A stretch of DNA of 64,000 nt from Photobacterium malacitanum. GTDB taxonomy: Bacteria; Pseudomonadota; Gammaproteobacteria; Enterobacterales; Vibrionaceae. Location: contig NZ_FYAK01000011.1 of NCBI RefSeq assembly GCF_900185615.1, positions 29,583 to 93,582 on the forward strand, read 5' to 3'. Shown here in pieces: positions 37,964 through 47,869 of this stretch (position 1 is its first letter; every line of letters begins with the position of its first letter). The translations under genes and the position numbers were made by a program. The notes beneath the pieces were generated by a model, which was not told the DNA's origin, did not search any database, and saw nothing but the letters and a program-made list of their open reading frames with translations.

Positions 37964-39046
37964 CTAAAGTATATTTAAATACTTTTCCGCAATAATATTC
38001 ACAGAAAAATCAGATGCTCTTTTTCTTAAAAAATTAATATCAGTATTAGAATTTAACTGTTTAATTATATTTTCAGAAAGTAATTTCTCATCATTAATTG
38101 GGACCAAACATCCATATGCTCCATTACCTAGAATTTCCCTAGGTCCATTATCACAATCAACACTAACTACAGCGACACCATAATTTAGTGCTTCCAAGAT
38201 CACTACAGAAAAACCTTCATAATGAGATGATAATACGAGGAGATCTGCGTTAAGGTATATATTTTCTAATTCTTGGCCTTTTTTATTTCCTACAAAATCG
38301 ATCTTATCTGATATTTCTAAACTTTTAGCTAATGACTGTAGTTTTTCTTTCATTTCACCATCACCCACGATGGTTAATTTAACATTTTCATCTTTTAACA
38401 ATACTAATTTAAATGATTTTATTAATAATTCATGATTTTTAGCCCATTTCAAACTACCAACACTTATCACATTCTTTTCAATATTTTTTTGTTTACATAT
38501 TTCACCTTGGTATAATTCAACAGGATTATATATTGTTTTTATAGATTTTCCTTTCAACCAGCCAAGCTCCTCAAGATCTCTTGATGCATTATTAGATACA
38601 TTCAACCGACAATTAGCTAAAGGATAAAATATATTAATACTAAGTCTAAAGATAAGTCTTTTAATTTTATTTTTTATCCATGGCGTTTTGGAAAATGTTG
38701 TATGATCACTTAATACTAAATTCACTTGTGAGAATGAAATAAGTTTAGCTATTACTCCAACAATTGTTAATGGCCACATAATACACAAGAGTGAATCCGG
38801 CTTTTCATTCCTTATATAACTTCTTAATTTCAACAATCCAAAAAATTCTTTTTTCTCATTCTTTACACTTAAATCTACAATATTGACATTTTTATTAACA
38901 TCACTGATTAGTTCACCTTTTTTATTCATCAAAATAAAATCAACTGATATATCCTCCATTTTTGAAAAGTGATTAGCTAAAATAATAGCGACACGTTCAG
39001 CTCCACCAACAGTTAAATTTGGAATATAAACTGCTATTTTTTTCAT
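37964..39046 (-). CDS. Glycosyltransferase family 4 enzyme
   Basis: A 360-residue GT-B transferase. The start MKKIAVYIPNLTVGGAERVA is the classic GT4 acceptor loop. The donor part includes ISVGSLKWAKNHELLIKSF, KLTIVGDGEMKEKL and LVLSSHYEGFSVVILEALNYG with the E-x7-E pair. It lies one base after the wzx stop, so coupling is likely. It may add the second sugar. Substrates unknown. Confidence 0.87.
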   Translation of the reverse strand: MKKIAVYIPNLTVGGAERVAIILANHFSKMEDISVDFILMNKKGELISDVNKNVNIVDLSVKNEKKEFFGLLKLRSYIRNEKPDSLLCIMWPLTIVGVIAKLISFSQVNLVLSDHTTFSKTPWIKNKIKRLIFRLSINIFYPLANCRLNVSNNASRDLEELGWLKGKSIKTIYNPVELYQGEICKQKNIEKNVISVGSLKWAKNHELLIKSFKLVLLKDENVKLTIVGDGEMKEKLQSLAKSLEISDKIDFVGNKKGQELENIYLNADLLVLSSHYEGFSVVILEALNYGVAVVSVDCDNGPREILGNGAYGCLVPINDEKLLSENIIKQLNSNTDINFLRKRASDFSVNIIAEKYLNIL

Positions 39047-39047
39047 A

Positions 39048-40472
39048 TTATATTCTCTGAAAGATAGATGTTAAATTTAATCTATTAACTATAAATAATA
39101 TTAATATTACATATACAATCAAGGATATTAGCAATGTCCCTAATATATTAACAATATAATTTTCACAAGATGAAAACATATATTGACCAAAAAGCCCTGA
39201 TATTATCGTTACAATAAGTATTGGAAATATTATTTTAATCTGTTCCGTTAAAAAAACTTTACTTATTTTACCACTTATATGTCCATATATAAAAAATGAC
39301 AGATATGCATCAATTGATATCCCTATACAAATATATTCCAAACCAAAATTAATACTTATAGCCAATATGACTAGTGTTATTATTCTAGTTATAATTTCTA
39401 ATTTTAGTATTTTACCAGGTAAACCTTTAACATATAAAAAGTTACTATTTATCGATTTTATAGGAAAAATCATCGCTCCTATACAGAGAATAAATAACAA
39501 GTTAGAAGTAGATTTCCACTGTTCACCTAAAACAAGACTAACGATCGGTTTTGAAATCACAGCCAAACCAAACATTAATGGAAATACTATTAGTGAAGAT
39601 ATTAACATTGTTTTTTTATATGCTAGTTTTAGCCTATCCTCATCATTTTGAATCGAGCAAAACATAGGATAAGTAACACGTTGTATAATGTTAATGACCG
39701 TAATACTTGGTACACTTGATATTGTTCTTGCTAGGCTAAAAACACCTAAGTCTGTAGATATAAATAATTTTCCAATAATAATTTTATATATATTATCGAA
39801 GAATGTTCCAATTAAACTTGCTGCAAGTACTTTTGAACCAAAACCAAATAACACATCAAATGATGCTTTTGAAAATCCGCATTTAGGCTTCCATGGATTA
39901 ACTATATTAAGTAAGACAATATTAATAATGTTAAAACTTAAAGATTGAAAAACAATCGCCCATACACCATATTGGTTATACGCTAGAAATAAAGCTATTA
40001 GCGAACTACATATTACACTTATCAGTGATATTATTGCTTGCCTTTTGAAGTCCATTAATACTGTTAATCGAGTACGCTGAACTATAGTAAATGAACTAAG
40101 TATTATATTAATACCTAGTACACGGGCGAGTATAATTAACTCAGGCTGTTGATAAAAATCTGAAATATAAGGAGCAGAAAAAAAAAGTATTAAATAGCAT
40201 ACTGATCCAACTGCAGTACTAAAATATAAAGTAGTCGCATAATCAGCTTCACTACGATCTTGTTTTCTAATTAGTGCACTACTAAAACCACCGTCAACAA
40301 AGTTTTGAGAAATTGCAATAAATATTGCTAACATGCCAACTAAACCAAAGGCATTAGGACCAAGCATGCGTCCAAGTATTAACATGATGATTAGTTGGAC
40401 TGCTTGTGTCACTATTCTCTCAATTGCACTCCACTTTATTCCGTTGACAGTTTTTTGTTTTAAACTATTCAT
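39048..40472 (-). CDS. wzx: Lipid-linked oligosaccharide flippase Wzx
   Basis: A 474-residue membrane protein of the MOP/PST family with about 14 helices. The N-terminus LKQKTVNGIKWSAIERIVTQ is typical, followed by LGRMLGPNAFGLVGM. It flips undecaprenyl-diphosphate repeat units to the periplasm. The ATG at 40472 is taken; a TTG two codons earlier overlaps the rmlC stop. It is the first gene of the very AT-rich part of the locus. Confidence 0.88.
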   Translation of the reverse strand: MNSLKQKTVNGIKWSAIERIVTQAVQLIIMLILGRMLGPNAFGLVGMLAIFIAISQNFVDGGFSSALIRKQDRSEADYATTLYFSTAVGSVCYLILFFSAPYISDFYQQPELIILARVLGINIILSSFTIVQRTRLTVLMDFKRQAIISLISVICSSLIALFLAYNQYGVWAIVFQSLSFNIINIVLLNIVNPWKPKCGFSKASFDVLFGFGSKVLAASLIGTFFDNIYKIIIGKLFISTDLGVFSLARTISSVPSITVINIIQRVTYPMFCSIQNDEDRLKLAYKKTMLISSLIVFPLMFGLAVISKPIVSLVLGEQWKSTSNLLFILCIGAMIFPIKSINSNFLYVKGLPGKILKLEIITRIITLVILAISINFGLEYICIGISIDAYLSFFIYGHISGKISKVFLTEQIKIIFPILIVTIISGLFGQYMFSSCENYIVNILGTLLISLIVYVILILFIVNRLNLTSIFQRI

Positions 40473-40474
40473 AA

Positions 40475-41017
40475 TCAAAAAACAATATTTTTGAAAAAGA
40501 CACCATTATTATCTTTTTCAGATAACAATGGCTCTCCAAATAACGGCCAATCAATCGCTAATTCATCATCATTCCATAATATAGTGTGTTCTGCTGTTGG
40601 GTTATAATAATCAGTACACTTGTAGATAAATTGAGCTTCTTTGCTAGTAACATAAAACCCATGTGCAAAGCCTTCTGGTATCCATAATTGGCGCTTATTT
40701 TCAGCAGAAAGATATATTCCAACCCATTGCCCAAATGTCTGTGAACCATTTCTTATATCAACGGCAACATCAAACACTTCGCCAGATATTACCCGCACTA
40801 ATTTCCCCTGCATATTTTGTGTCTGATAATGCAAACCACGTAAAATTCCTTTTTTGGACTTAGAATGATTATCCTGAACAAATTGAGTCGGCTTCCCTGT
40901 TACCATCATTTCAAAGTGCTTTTGATTCCAAACTTCCATAAAATAACCACGTTCATCCCCAAAGACTGTAGGTTCAATAATTTTCACATCAGGAATATTT
41001 GTTGCTGTTATTTTCAT
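40475..41017 (-). CDS. rmlC: dTDP-4-dehydrorhamnose 3,5-epimerase RmlC
   Basis: A 180-residue cytosolic cupin enzyme, third step of dTDP-L-rhamnose synthesis. Conserved stretches: EPTVFGDERGYFME, FVQDNHSKSKKGILRGLHYQ (with the catalytic His), GEVFDVAVDIRNGS and WIPEGFAHGFYV. GGAA stands 9 bases before the ATG. The order rmlB-A-D-C differs from the common B-D-A-C. Confidence 0.95.
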   Translation of the reverse strand: MKITATNIPDVKIIEPTVFGDERGYFMEVWNQKHFEMMVTGKPTQFVQDNHSKSKKGILRGLHYQTQNMQGKLVRVISGEVFDVAVDIRNGSQTFGQWVGIYLSAENKRQLWIPEGFAHGFYVTSKEAQFIYKCTDYYNPTAEHTILWNDDELAIDWPLFGEPLLSEKDNNGVFFKNIVF

Positions 41018-41029
41018 AATATTATTCCA

Positions 41030-41926
41030 TTAATTTAAATATTCGATTAGATGGCTTAAACCTTTTTGCCACTCACTGGCTCTAATTCCAAATGTTTGAT
41101 TAATCCTTTGCGTATCTAATTTTGAATTAGCTGGACGTTTTGCTAAGGTTGGATATTCATTCGTTGTAATATAACTTAATTGAGGTACGCTAACTAATAT
41201 CTGTTGTTCAACTGCTTTATCAAATATTGTTTGCGCAAATTCATACCAACTTACATGTGGTAAACCTGAATAGTGATAAATACCAAACTTGTTATTATCA
41301 AACTGATCACCCTGCTCAAAAATTTGTTTTGCGATAACAATTAAAGTGCTTGATATATCACTTGCATAAGTAGGACCACCGAATTGATCACCAACCACAT
41401 CCAACCTATCTCGTGCTTGAGCTAGTCTCAGCATCGTTTTAACAAAATTATTCCCATGTTGACCAAACACCCATGCAGTGCGTAAAATAATATGCCGAGA
41501 GCAAGCATTGACCACTTCTTGTTCTCCTGCTAGCTTACTTAATCCATATATACCTTGAGGCCCAAATAGATCATCTTCGCTATATATGCCACGTTTATCT
41601 CCTGAAAATATATAATCCGTAGATATATGCAATATTGCTGCACCGATTTTATTTCCAGCTTCCGCTAAATATTTTGGACCATCACGATTGATGGAATAGG
41701 AAAGTTCAATTTCTACTTCAGCTTGATCCACAGCTGTATACGCAGCTGAATTTATAATTACATCAGGCCTAAACTCTAATACCATTTCAGTTACAGCAAG
41801 TTGATCCGTAATATCTAATTCTTTTCGATCAACAGCTAATAATTCAACATTAGTACAACTTTGTAGCTGCTTAACTAAGCAACTACCTACTTGTCCGTCG
41901 CAACCCGTTATTAAAATTTTCATCAT
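41030..41926 (-). CDS. rmlD: dTDP-4-dehydrorhamnose reductase RmlD
   Basis: A 298-residue NADPH-dependent SDR enzyme that completes dTDP-L-rhamnose. [10 protein letters not shown] near residue 8 is the nucleotide site and YGLSKLAGE near 127 the Tyr-x3-Lys pair; GGPTYASD further on is typical. The start overlaps the rmlA stop (ATGA), which couples the two genes. Confidence 0.94.
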   Translation of the reverse strand: MMKILITGCDGQVGSCLVKQLQSCTNVELLAVDRKELDITDQLAVTEMVLEFRPDVIINSAAYTAVDQAEVEIELSYSINRDGPKYLAEAGNKIGAAILHISTDYIFSGDKRGIYSEDDLFGPQGIYGLSKLAGEQEVVNACSRHIILRTAWVFGQHGNNFVKTMLRLAQARDRLDVVGDQFGGPTYASDISSTLIVIAKQIFEQGDQFDNNKFGIYHYSGLPHVSWYEFAQTIFDKAVEQQILVSVPQLSYITTNEYPTLAKRPANSKLDTQRINQTFGIRASEWQKGLSHLIEYLN

Positions 41927-42807
41927 GGCTCCATAAGTGGCAATTCACTAACAACACGCATCAAGTATTGTCCATATTCATTTTTGAGCATTGGCTCAGC
42001 TAAAGCTTGTACTTGTTCGGTTGTTAACCAGCCATTACGCCACGCAATTTCTTCTAAACATGCGATCTTAAGACCTTGTACATTTTGAATTGTCTCCACA
42101 AAAGAAGAAGCTTGCTGCAGACTTTCATGTGTACCAGTATCAAGCCATGCAAACCCACGACCTAATAGTTCAACATTTAGCGTCCCATCATATAGATACA
42201 TTTCATTTAATGTCGTAATTTCCAGTTCGCCGCGAGATGATGGCGTAACCTTTTTTGCCATCTCAACTACACGGTTATCATAGAAATATAAGCCTGTAAC
42301 TGCATAATTTGATTTAGGACTTAACGGTTTTTCTTCAATTGAAATGGCCTGCATCTTTGGGTTAAATTCAACAACACCAAAACGCTCTGGATCTTTTACC
42401 TGATAACCAAAAACGGTGGCTCCATATCCATGCGATGCAGCATTTATCAATGTTTGACCAAATGATTGACCGTAGAAAATATTATCTCCTAACACCAGAC
42501 AGACACTGCCATTCCCAATAAATTTTTCGCCAATGATAAAAGCCTGTGCTAATCCATCGGGAGTAGCTTGAACCGCATACTCCAAGTTGATACCAAAATC
42601 AGAACCTTCTCCTAATAAACGGCGGAAATTATCAATATCTTCTGGCGTAGTGATAATTAATATATCGCGAATTCCTGCTAGCATCAGAGTTGATAATGGA
42701 TAAAATATCATTGGCTTATCATAAACCGGTAATAACTGCTTAGAGACGCCGCGAGTGATTGGATATAAACGTGTACCTGAACCTCCAGCTAAAATAATTC
42801 CTTTCAT
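41923..42807 (-). CDS. rmlA: Glucose-1-phosphate thymidylyltransferase RmlA
   Basis: A 294-residue cytosolic enzyme that makes dTDP-glucose. The nucleotide loop [11 protein letters not shown] (residues 8-18), [15 protein letters not shown] and [15 protein letters not shown] (here [11 protein letters not shown]) motifs are present, with [27 protein letters not shown] stands upstream. It feeds RmlB, in whose transcript it is the next gene after a 208-base gap. Confidence 0.95.
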   Translation of the reverse strand: MKGIILAGGSGTRLYPITRGVSKQLLPVYDKPMIFYPLSTLMLAGIRDILIITTPEDIDNFRRLLGEGSDFGINLEYAVQATPDGLAQAFIIGEKFIGNGSVCLVLGDNIFYGQSFGQTLINAASHGYGATVFGYQVKDPERFGVVEFNPKMQAISIEEKPLSPKSNYAVTGLYFYDNRVVEMAKKVTPSSRGELEITTLNEMYLYDGTLNVELLGRGFAWLDTGTHESLQQASSFVETIQNVQGLKIACLEEIAWRNGWLTTEQVQALAEPMLKNEYGQYLMRVVSELPLMEP

Positions 42808-43015
42808 TTTATCATCCCTATATTTACAAGAATCGATAGTAATCGTTAAAATTAAACGCTTATAATTTAAAAAATATTAATTGAATTAGTGGTGAAATTT
42901 ACAAACAAAATAAAAACATCAGCTCTAATTAATAAAACTTGAAATTGATAATTTTAATTACATGTTAAAAACAAAATGTATCAAATATCTATTTGATTGT
43001 ATTCCAGCAATTACA

Positions 43016-44047
43016 CTAACCATCTAATACTCGACTACACCATTTTTTATTATTTAAATACCATATAACCGTTTTACGAATACCTGACTCAAATGATTGC
43101 TCTGGCTTCCAACCTAATTCACGTTCAATCTTAGATGCATCAATCGCATAACGAATATCATGCCCTGGTCGATCAGTTACATAAGTAATTAAATTCTGGT
43201 ATTGAGTTACAGCTTGAGGTTTATTAGGTGCTAACTCTTCAAGCAGTGAACAGATTATTTTCACCACTTCAATATTGGCTTTTTCATTATGACCACCGAT
43301 ATTATATGTCTCACCAACCTTACCTTTAGTGATAACGGTATAAAGGGCTGATGCATGATCTTCAACGTAGAGCCAGTCACGAATTTGCATACCATCGCCA
43401 TAAACAGGTAATGCTTTACCGGCTAAGGCATTTAAAATAATTAACGGGATAAGCTTCTCAGGAAAATGGTAAGGACCATAGTTGTTTGAACAATTAGTCA
43501 CAATGGTTGGTAAACCGTAAGTACGCAGCCATGCTCTAACTAAATGATCACTTGAAGCTTTTGATGCTGAATATGGGCTCGAAGGTGAATATGGTGTCGT
43601 TTCAATGAACAAATCATCAGTGCCTTCTAAATCACCATATACTTCATCAGTAGAGATATGATGAAAGCGAAATGACGCTTTCTGAACTTCATCCAACAGG
43701 TTCCAGTAAGTGCGTGTTGCCTCAAGAATAGTATATGTACCAATAATATTCGTTTCAATGAATGCTGCAGGACCATCAATTGAGCGATCAACATGACTTT
43801 CAGCTGCTAAGTTCATTACTGCATCAGGTCTATGCTTATCAAATACACGATCTAACTCTCCACGATTACAAATATCTACTTGTTCAAATACATAACGCTC
43901 ACTACTATCTATTTCAGAAAGGGATTCCAGGTTCCCTGCATATGTTAATTTATCAAGATTAACGACACTATCTTGAGTATTATTAATAATATGTCGAATA
44001 ACTGCTGAGCCAATAAAGCCAGCACCACCAGTAACTAAAATTTTCAT
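43016..44047 (-). CDS. rmlB: dTDP-glucose 4,6-dehydratase RmlB
   Basis: A 343-residue NAD-dependent [13 protein letters not shown] (7-16) binds [16 protein letters not shown] carries the Thr-Asp-Glu catalytic set and [12 protein letters not shown] the Tyr-x3-Lys pair. It makes dTDP-4-keto-6-deoxyglucose, the branch point for rhamnose and other deoxysugars. GAGAA lies before the ATG. It is slightly shorter than E. coli RfbB (361). Confidence 0.95.
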   Translation of the reverse strand: MKILVTGGAGFIGSAVIRHIINNTQDSVVNLDKLTYAGNLESLSEIDSSERYVFEQVDICNRGELDRVFDKHRPDAVMNLAAESHVDRSIDGPAAFIETNIIGTYTILEATRTYWNLLDEVQKASFRFHHISTDEVYGDLEGTDDLFIETTPYSPSSPYSASKASSDHLVRAWLRTYGLPTIVTNCSNNYGPYHFPEKLIPLIILNALAGKALPVYGDGMQIRDWLYVEDHASALYTVITKGKVGETYNIGGHNEKANIEVVKIICSLLEELAPNKPQAVTQYQNLITYVTDRPGHDIRYAIDASKIERELGWKPEQSFESGIRKTVIWYLNNKKWCSRVLDG

Positions 44048-44108
44048 GGGATAAAAGTTCTCTATTTCTGATAGTTATTTACTAAATTCAACTGCGAACA
44101 ATAAATAT

Positions 44109-45125
44109 TTATTCTAAAAATTGCTTATACCAAGGCATTGCAACACTGATTCCTGCTAGAATTCTATATTGTGGTTCATAACCCAATTTAGTTTGTGCTT
44201 TTGTTATATCAGCTTGAGAGTGGCGAACATCACCAACTCGAAATTTACGGTAGTTAGGCTTAGTAATATGATTAACATCATTCTCATTCAGTACCCTCTG
44301 AATAGCATAATATAAATCATTCAAGGTAGTACGATCCCCAACAGCAACGTTATAAATCTGATCCTTTGCTTCATCGGATGCTGTTGCGGCTAATATATTT
44401 ATCTGAACGGTATTTTCAATGAAACAAAAATCACGACTCGTTTCTCCATCACCATTAATAAATATAGGCTCATTATTGATCATGGCAGATGCCCATTTAG
44501 GAATCACCGCAGCATAGGCCCCATTTGGATCTTGACGCTTTCCAAATACATTAAAGTAGCGCAAACCAATTGTTTTAAATCCATACGTCTTTGCAAATAC
44601 ACCTGCATATAACTCATTAACGTATTTAGTCACAGCATAAGGAGATAATGGATTACCGATATTTTCTTCTACTTTTGGCAGTGCTGGATGATCACCATAG
44701 GTTGAACTTGATGCTGCATAAGTAAAACTTTTTACTTGCTCTTCTTTAGCCGCTGTTAGCATATTCAAAAAACCACTAATATTAGTCATATTAGTGGTCA
44801 GCGGATCATTAATTGACCGTGGAACAGAGCCTAACGCTGCTTGATGTAGTACATAATCCACATCTTTGATTACTTTCTGACAAGTATTAAAATCACAAAT
44901 ATTACCTTCTATAAAATTAAACCGATCCCACTGTGCTTCAGAAACCAGAGATTTAACTTCATCAAGATTATATTGATGGCCTGTACTAAAATTATCTAAG
45001 CCTACAACCTTTTGATTTAATAGTAATAGTTTCTCTAATAGGTTCGAACCGATAAAACCCGCAACGCCCGTAACCAGCCACACTTTAGGGTCATGTAATA
45101 ATTGTTGTTGAATATGTTGATACAT
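44109..45125 (-). CDS. UDP-GlcNAc/UDP-GlcNAcA 4-epimerase (TviC/WbpP type)
   Basis: A 338-residue SDR epimerase. [12 protein letters not shown] (about 20-31) binds [13 protein letters not shown] holds the catalytic Ser, and [10 protein letters not shown] the Tyr-x3-Lys pair. [22 protein letters not shown] is the signature of the WbpP/TviC group. It likely turns the uronic acid made by TviB, or UDP-GlcNAc itself, into its galacto form. AAGGAAAAAAAAGACC precedes the ATG; a palindromic hairpin lies between tviB and this gene. Confidence 0.88.
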   Translation of the reverse strand: MYQHIQQQLLHDPKVWLVTGVAGFIGSNLLEKLLLLNQKVVGLDNFSTGHQYNLDEVKSLVSEAQWDRFNFIEGNICDFNTCQKVIKDVDYVLHQAALGSVPRSINDPLTTNMTNISGFLNMLTAAKEEQVKSFTYAASSSTYGDHPALPKVEENIGNPLSPYAVTKYVNELYAGVFAKTYGFKTIGLRYFNVFGKRQDPNGAYAAVIPKWASAMINNEPIFINGDGETSRDFCFIENTVQINILAATASDEAKDQIYNVAVGDRTTLNDLYYAIQRVLNENDVNHITKPNYRKFRVGDVRHSQADITKAQTKLGYEPQYRILAGISVAMPWYKQFLE

Positions 45126-45145
45126 GGTCTTTTTTTTCCTTATAT

Positions 45146-45169
45146 TAAGGTGGGTATTTACCCACCTTA
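45146..45169 (-). repeat. Intercistronic hairpin between tviB and the epimerase gene
   Basis: A perfect 11-bp inverted repeat TAAGGTGGGTA / TACCCACCTTA with a 2-base centre. It lacks a U-run on the coding strand, so it is not a typical terminator. It may stabilise the upstream mRNA or affect translation of the gene 21 bases downstream. Confidence 0.6.
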
Positions 45170-45181
45170 TGCATCTTATAA

Positions 45182-46462
45182 TTACAACCTCATGTCAACA
45201 TATTGTTTTTCAAGAACATATTTCAGATCATATATAACATGTTTGGACTTACCGAGAGATTTAATCTCATCGGCTCCCATAACTTTAAATTCATTGTGCG
45301 CCACTGCGATGATAATTGCATCATAGTGGCCTTTCTTTATGTCATCGCACAACTCTAGACCATATTCGGATTTTGCTTCTTCTCTCGAACACCAAGGATC
45401 CATAACATCGACATTGATATTGTATTCTTCTAGTTCTGAAATAATATTAACGACTTTTGTATTACGAAGATCGGGGCAGTTCTCTTTGAAGCTCAACCCC
45501 ATCACCAATATATTCGCACCTTTAACATGAATACGTTTTTTCAACATTTTTTTGATCAGCTGCGAGACAACAAATTTTCCCATTGTGTCATTAAGACGGC
45601 GTCCAGCAAGAATCATCTCAGGATGATATCCCACACTTTGCGCTTTTTGAGTTAGATAATATGGGTCGACACCAATACAGTGACCTCCGACCAAACCAGG
45701 ACGAAATGGCAAAAAATTCCATTTAGTTGCTGCAGCCTCTAACACTTCTAACGTATCAATATTGAGTTTGTTAAAAATAATCGACAGCTCATTAATAAGT
45801 GCAATATTGACGTCACGCTGTGTGTTTTCAATAACCTTAGCAGCTTCTGCAACTTTAATAGAAGAAGCCTTGTGCGTACCTGCCTTGATAATACTTTGAT
45901 AAAGTTTATCAATAAACTCGGCAGCTTCTGGTGTTGAACCACTCGTGACTTTTAATATATTGGTCACTCGATGTTCTTTATCTCCTGGATTTATACGTTC
46001 AGGTGAATATCCTGCATAAAAATCTTGGTTAAATTTAAAACCAGAAACACGCTCAAGTATTGGGATACAAATTTCTTCTGTCGCCCCTGGATAAACAGTT
46101 GATTCATAGATAACAATATCATCTACTTTAAGTATCTTACCTATCATTTCAGACGCTTTTACGAGTAAAGATAAATCAGGTTGCTTATGTTTATCTATTG
46201 GAGTAGGTACAGTAACAATAAATACATTACATTGAGTAAGATCTTCAATATTTACCGTATACTCAAGTTTTTTGGCCGCTTTTAATTCTGAAGTGGAACA
46301 TTCAAGCGTAAAATCGTTTTTATCTCGTAATTCAGCAATACGTTTAGCACAAATATCAAATCCAATAGTATTGTGCTGCTTACCAAATTCAACCGCAAGT
46401 GGTAAGCCAACATAACCTAAACCAATAATACCTATTGTTGTATTTTCTAATAACAATTCCAT
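45182..46462 (-). CDS. tviB: UDP-N-acetylglucosamine 6-dehydrogenase TviB
   Basis: A 426-residue NAD-dependent enzyme (Salmonella TviB 425) that oxidises UDP-GlcNAc to the uronic acid. [19 protein letters not shown] binds [32 protein letters not shown] and [14 protein letters not shown] (catalytic Cys near residue 262) are the conserved core, and the third domain follows with [24 protein letters not shown] precedes the ATG. With the next gene it forms the tviBC pair known from Vi antigen and many O antigens. Confidence 0.93.
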   Translation of the reverse strand: MELLLENTTIGIIGLGYVGLPLAVEFGKQHNTIGFDICAKRIAELRDKNDFTLECSTSELKAAKKLEYTVNIEDLTQCNVFIVTVPTPIDKHKQPDLSLLVKASEMIGKILKVDDIVIYESTVYPGATEEICIPILERVSGFKFNQDFYAGYSPERINPGDKEHRVTNILKVTSGSTPEAAEFIDKLYQSIIKAGTHKASSIKVAEAAKVIENTQRDVNIALINELSIIFNKLNIDTLEVLEAAATKWNFLPFRPGLVGGHCIGVDPYYLTQKAQSVGYHPEMILAGRRLNDTMGKFVVSQLIKKMLKKRIHVKGANILVMGLSFKENCPDLRNTKVVNIISELEEYNINVDVMDPWCSREEAKSEYGLELCDDIKKGHYDAIIIAVAHNEFKVMGADEIKSLGKSKHVIYDLKYVLEKQYVDMRL

Positions 46463-46588
46463 TTTATTATTCCATTAGTTGAAATTTAATTTAGCTTTAA
46501 CAAAGAAGGTCCTATATTAATAGAAATAGAGTATTCAATTTAAAGCCAGATTATTAATAAACATTAATAACTTTATAACATTTAGAAA

Positions 46589-47668
46589 TTAAATAATAAT
46601 TCTTTTCTTTTTCCTTCTGAAAAAATTATTTATTGCAACATTTTTTAATCGGCTAAGTATAACCAATGTTGTAAAATACAATATGAATAAAAACAAAAAT
46701 GTAATAAACATCGTTGATTCATGAATATTATTTAAATCAGCCCAAACACCAAAGATTGAAAATATAGTAGCTATAAAACAAATTACAATTAACGTCATAG
46801 TCGGTGATAATCCCATGCGCTGGAAAATATGGTGTATATGCTCACGATCAGGTTTAAAAGGAGAATTCCCATTAATTACACGTCGAATCATAATTGTGGC
46901 CATATCCATTAATGGAATAGCAATTATCCATAATGCCGTAACTGGTTTTAAAGCTTTTGTCTCTATATTCTGAGTTCCACAAAGTAACATCCAGATAATA
47001 GAAAAACCTATAAACATACTACCAGCATCTCCCATGAATACTTTAAATCGAAAACCAAATGGAAATCCAATATTTAATATAATATAAGGGATAAGTGCGT
47101 TAACAATTAATAAGCATAATGTCGCTAAAAATTCGTTACCATTTAATATGAAAAAAAATCCCAATGAACAAAATGAAACTGATGCTAATCCACCAACTAA
47201 GCCATCAATACCATCAACCATATTAAACGCATTAATAGCACCAATAACAGCCATAATCGTAATTATAATACCAATGGATTCTGATAATATAATAGTTTCA
47301 TTACCAAATAAGTAACCTAGATTAACTAACTTCAGATCACCTATTAATATCATTGCGAGTGAAATAGTTGCTTGAACTAATAAACGTATTTTCACACTAA
47401 TATTAAAATAATCATCTAACACACCTAGTAATATTAATAATGTGGAACAACTTAAATACAACTGTAAATTAACACTCATTGGTATATATAATAAAATAGC
47501 TATAATTAATGCAATATATATTGAAATTCCCCCAACTAAAGGAATCATTCCCTGATGTAATTTTCTAATATCAGGCCTATCTACTAAACCTATGATTTTC
47601 GCTATTTTTCGCATAACAAAAAGTGATGAAAAAGATGCAAAAAAGACAAATAAATAAGCATTATCCAT
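46589..47668 (-). CDS. wecA: Undecaprenyl-phosphate GlcNAc-1-phosphate transferase WecA
   Basis: A 359-residue membrane enzyme with about 11 helices that starts repeat-unit synthesis by placing GlcNAc-1-P on undecaprenyl phosphate. The diagnostic runs are GLVDRPDIRKLHQGMIPLVGG, LGVLDDYFNISVKIR (DD pair), NAFNMVDGIDGL, VFMGDAGSMFIGF and PDREHIHHIF with the HxHH-type loop. It lies third in the locus after wzc. A WecA inside a capsule-type locus suggests an initiating N-acetyl sugar. Confidence 0.93.
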   Translation of the reverse strand: MDNAYLFVFFASFSSLFVMRKIAKIIGLVDRPDIRKLHQGMIPLVGGISIYIALIIAILLYIPMSVNLQLYLSCSTLLILLGVLDDYFNISVKIRLLVQATISLAMILIGDLKLVNLGYLFGNETIILSESIGIIITIMAVIGAINAFNMVDGIDGLVGGLASVSFCSLGFFFILNGNEFLATLCLLIVNALIPYIILNIGFPFGFRFKVFMGDAGSMFIGFSIIWMLLCGTQNIETKALKPVTALWIIAIPLMDMATIMIRRVINGNSPFKPDREHIHHIFQRMGLSPTMTLIVICFIATIFSIFGVWADLNNIHESTMFITFLFLFILYFTTLVILSRLKNVAINNFFRRKKKRIII

Positions 47669-47869
47669 AATAGTAACCTTATCCTTGTAATAAATATAAC
47701 AACTTTGACTATTTACTTAATTTCATAAAAACATATTTGGACTCCTATTCTTATATAAAAATATCAATAATTTCAAAAAAATAAAATTATTATTTGAACT
47801 TTATAACACCAATATTTGATACAATTTTTAGAACATTATTAATCTCTTTCCAAAGAATGACTTTATTAT

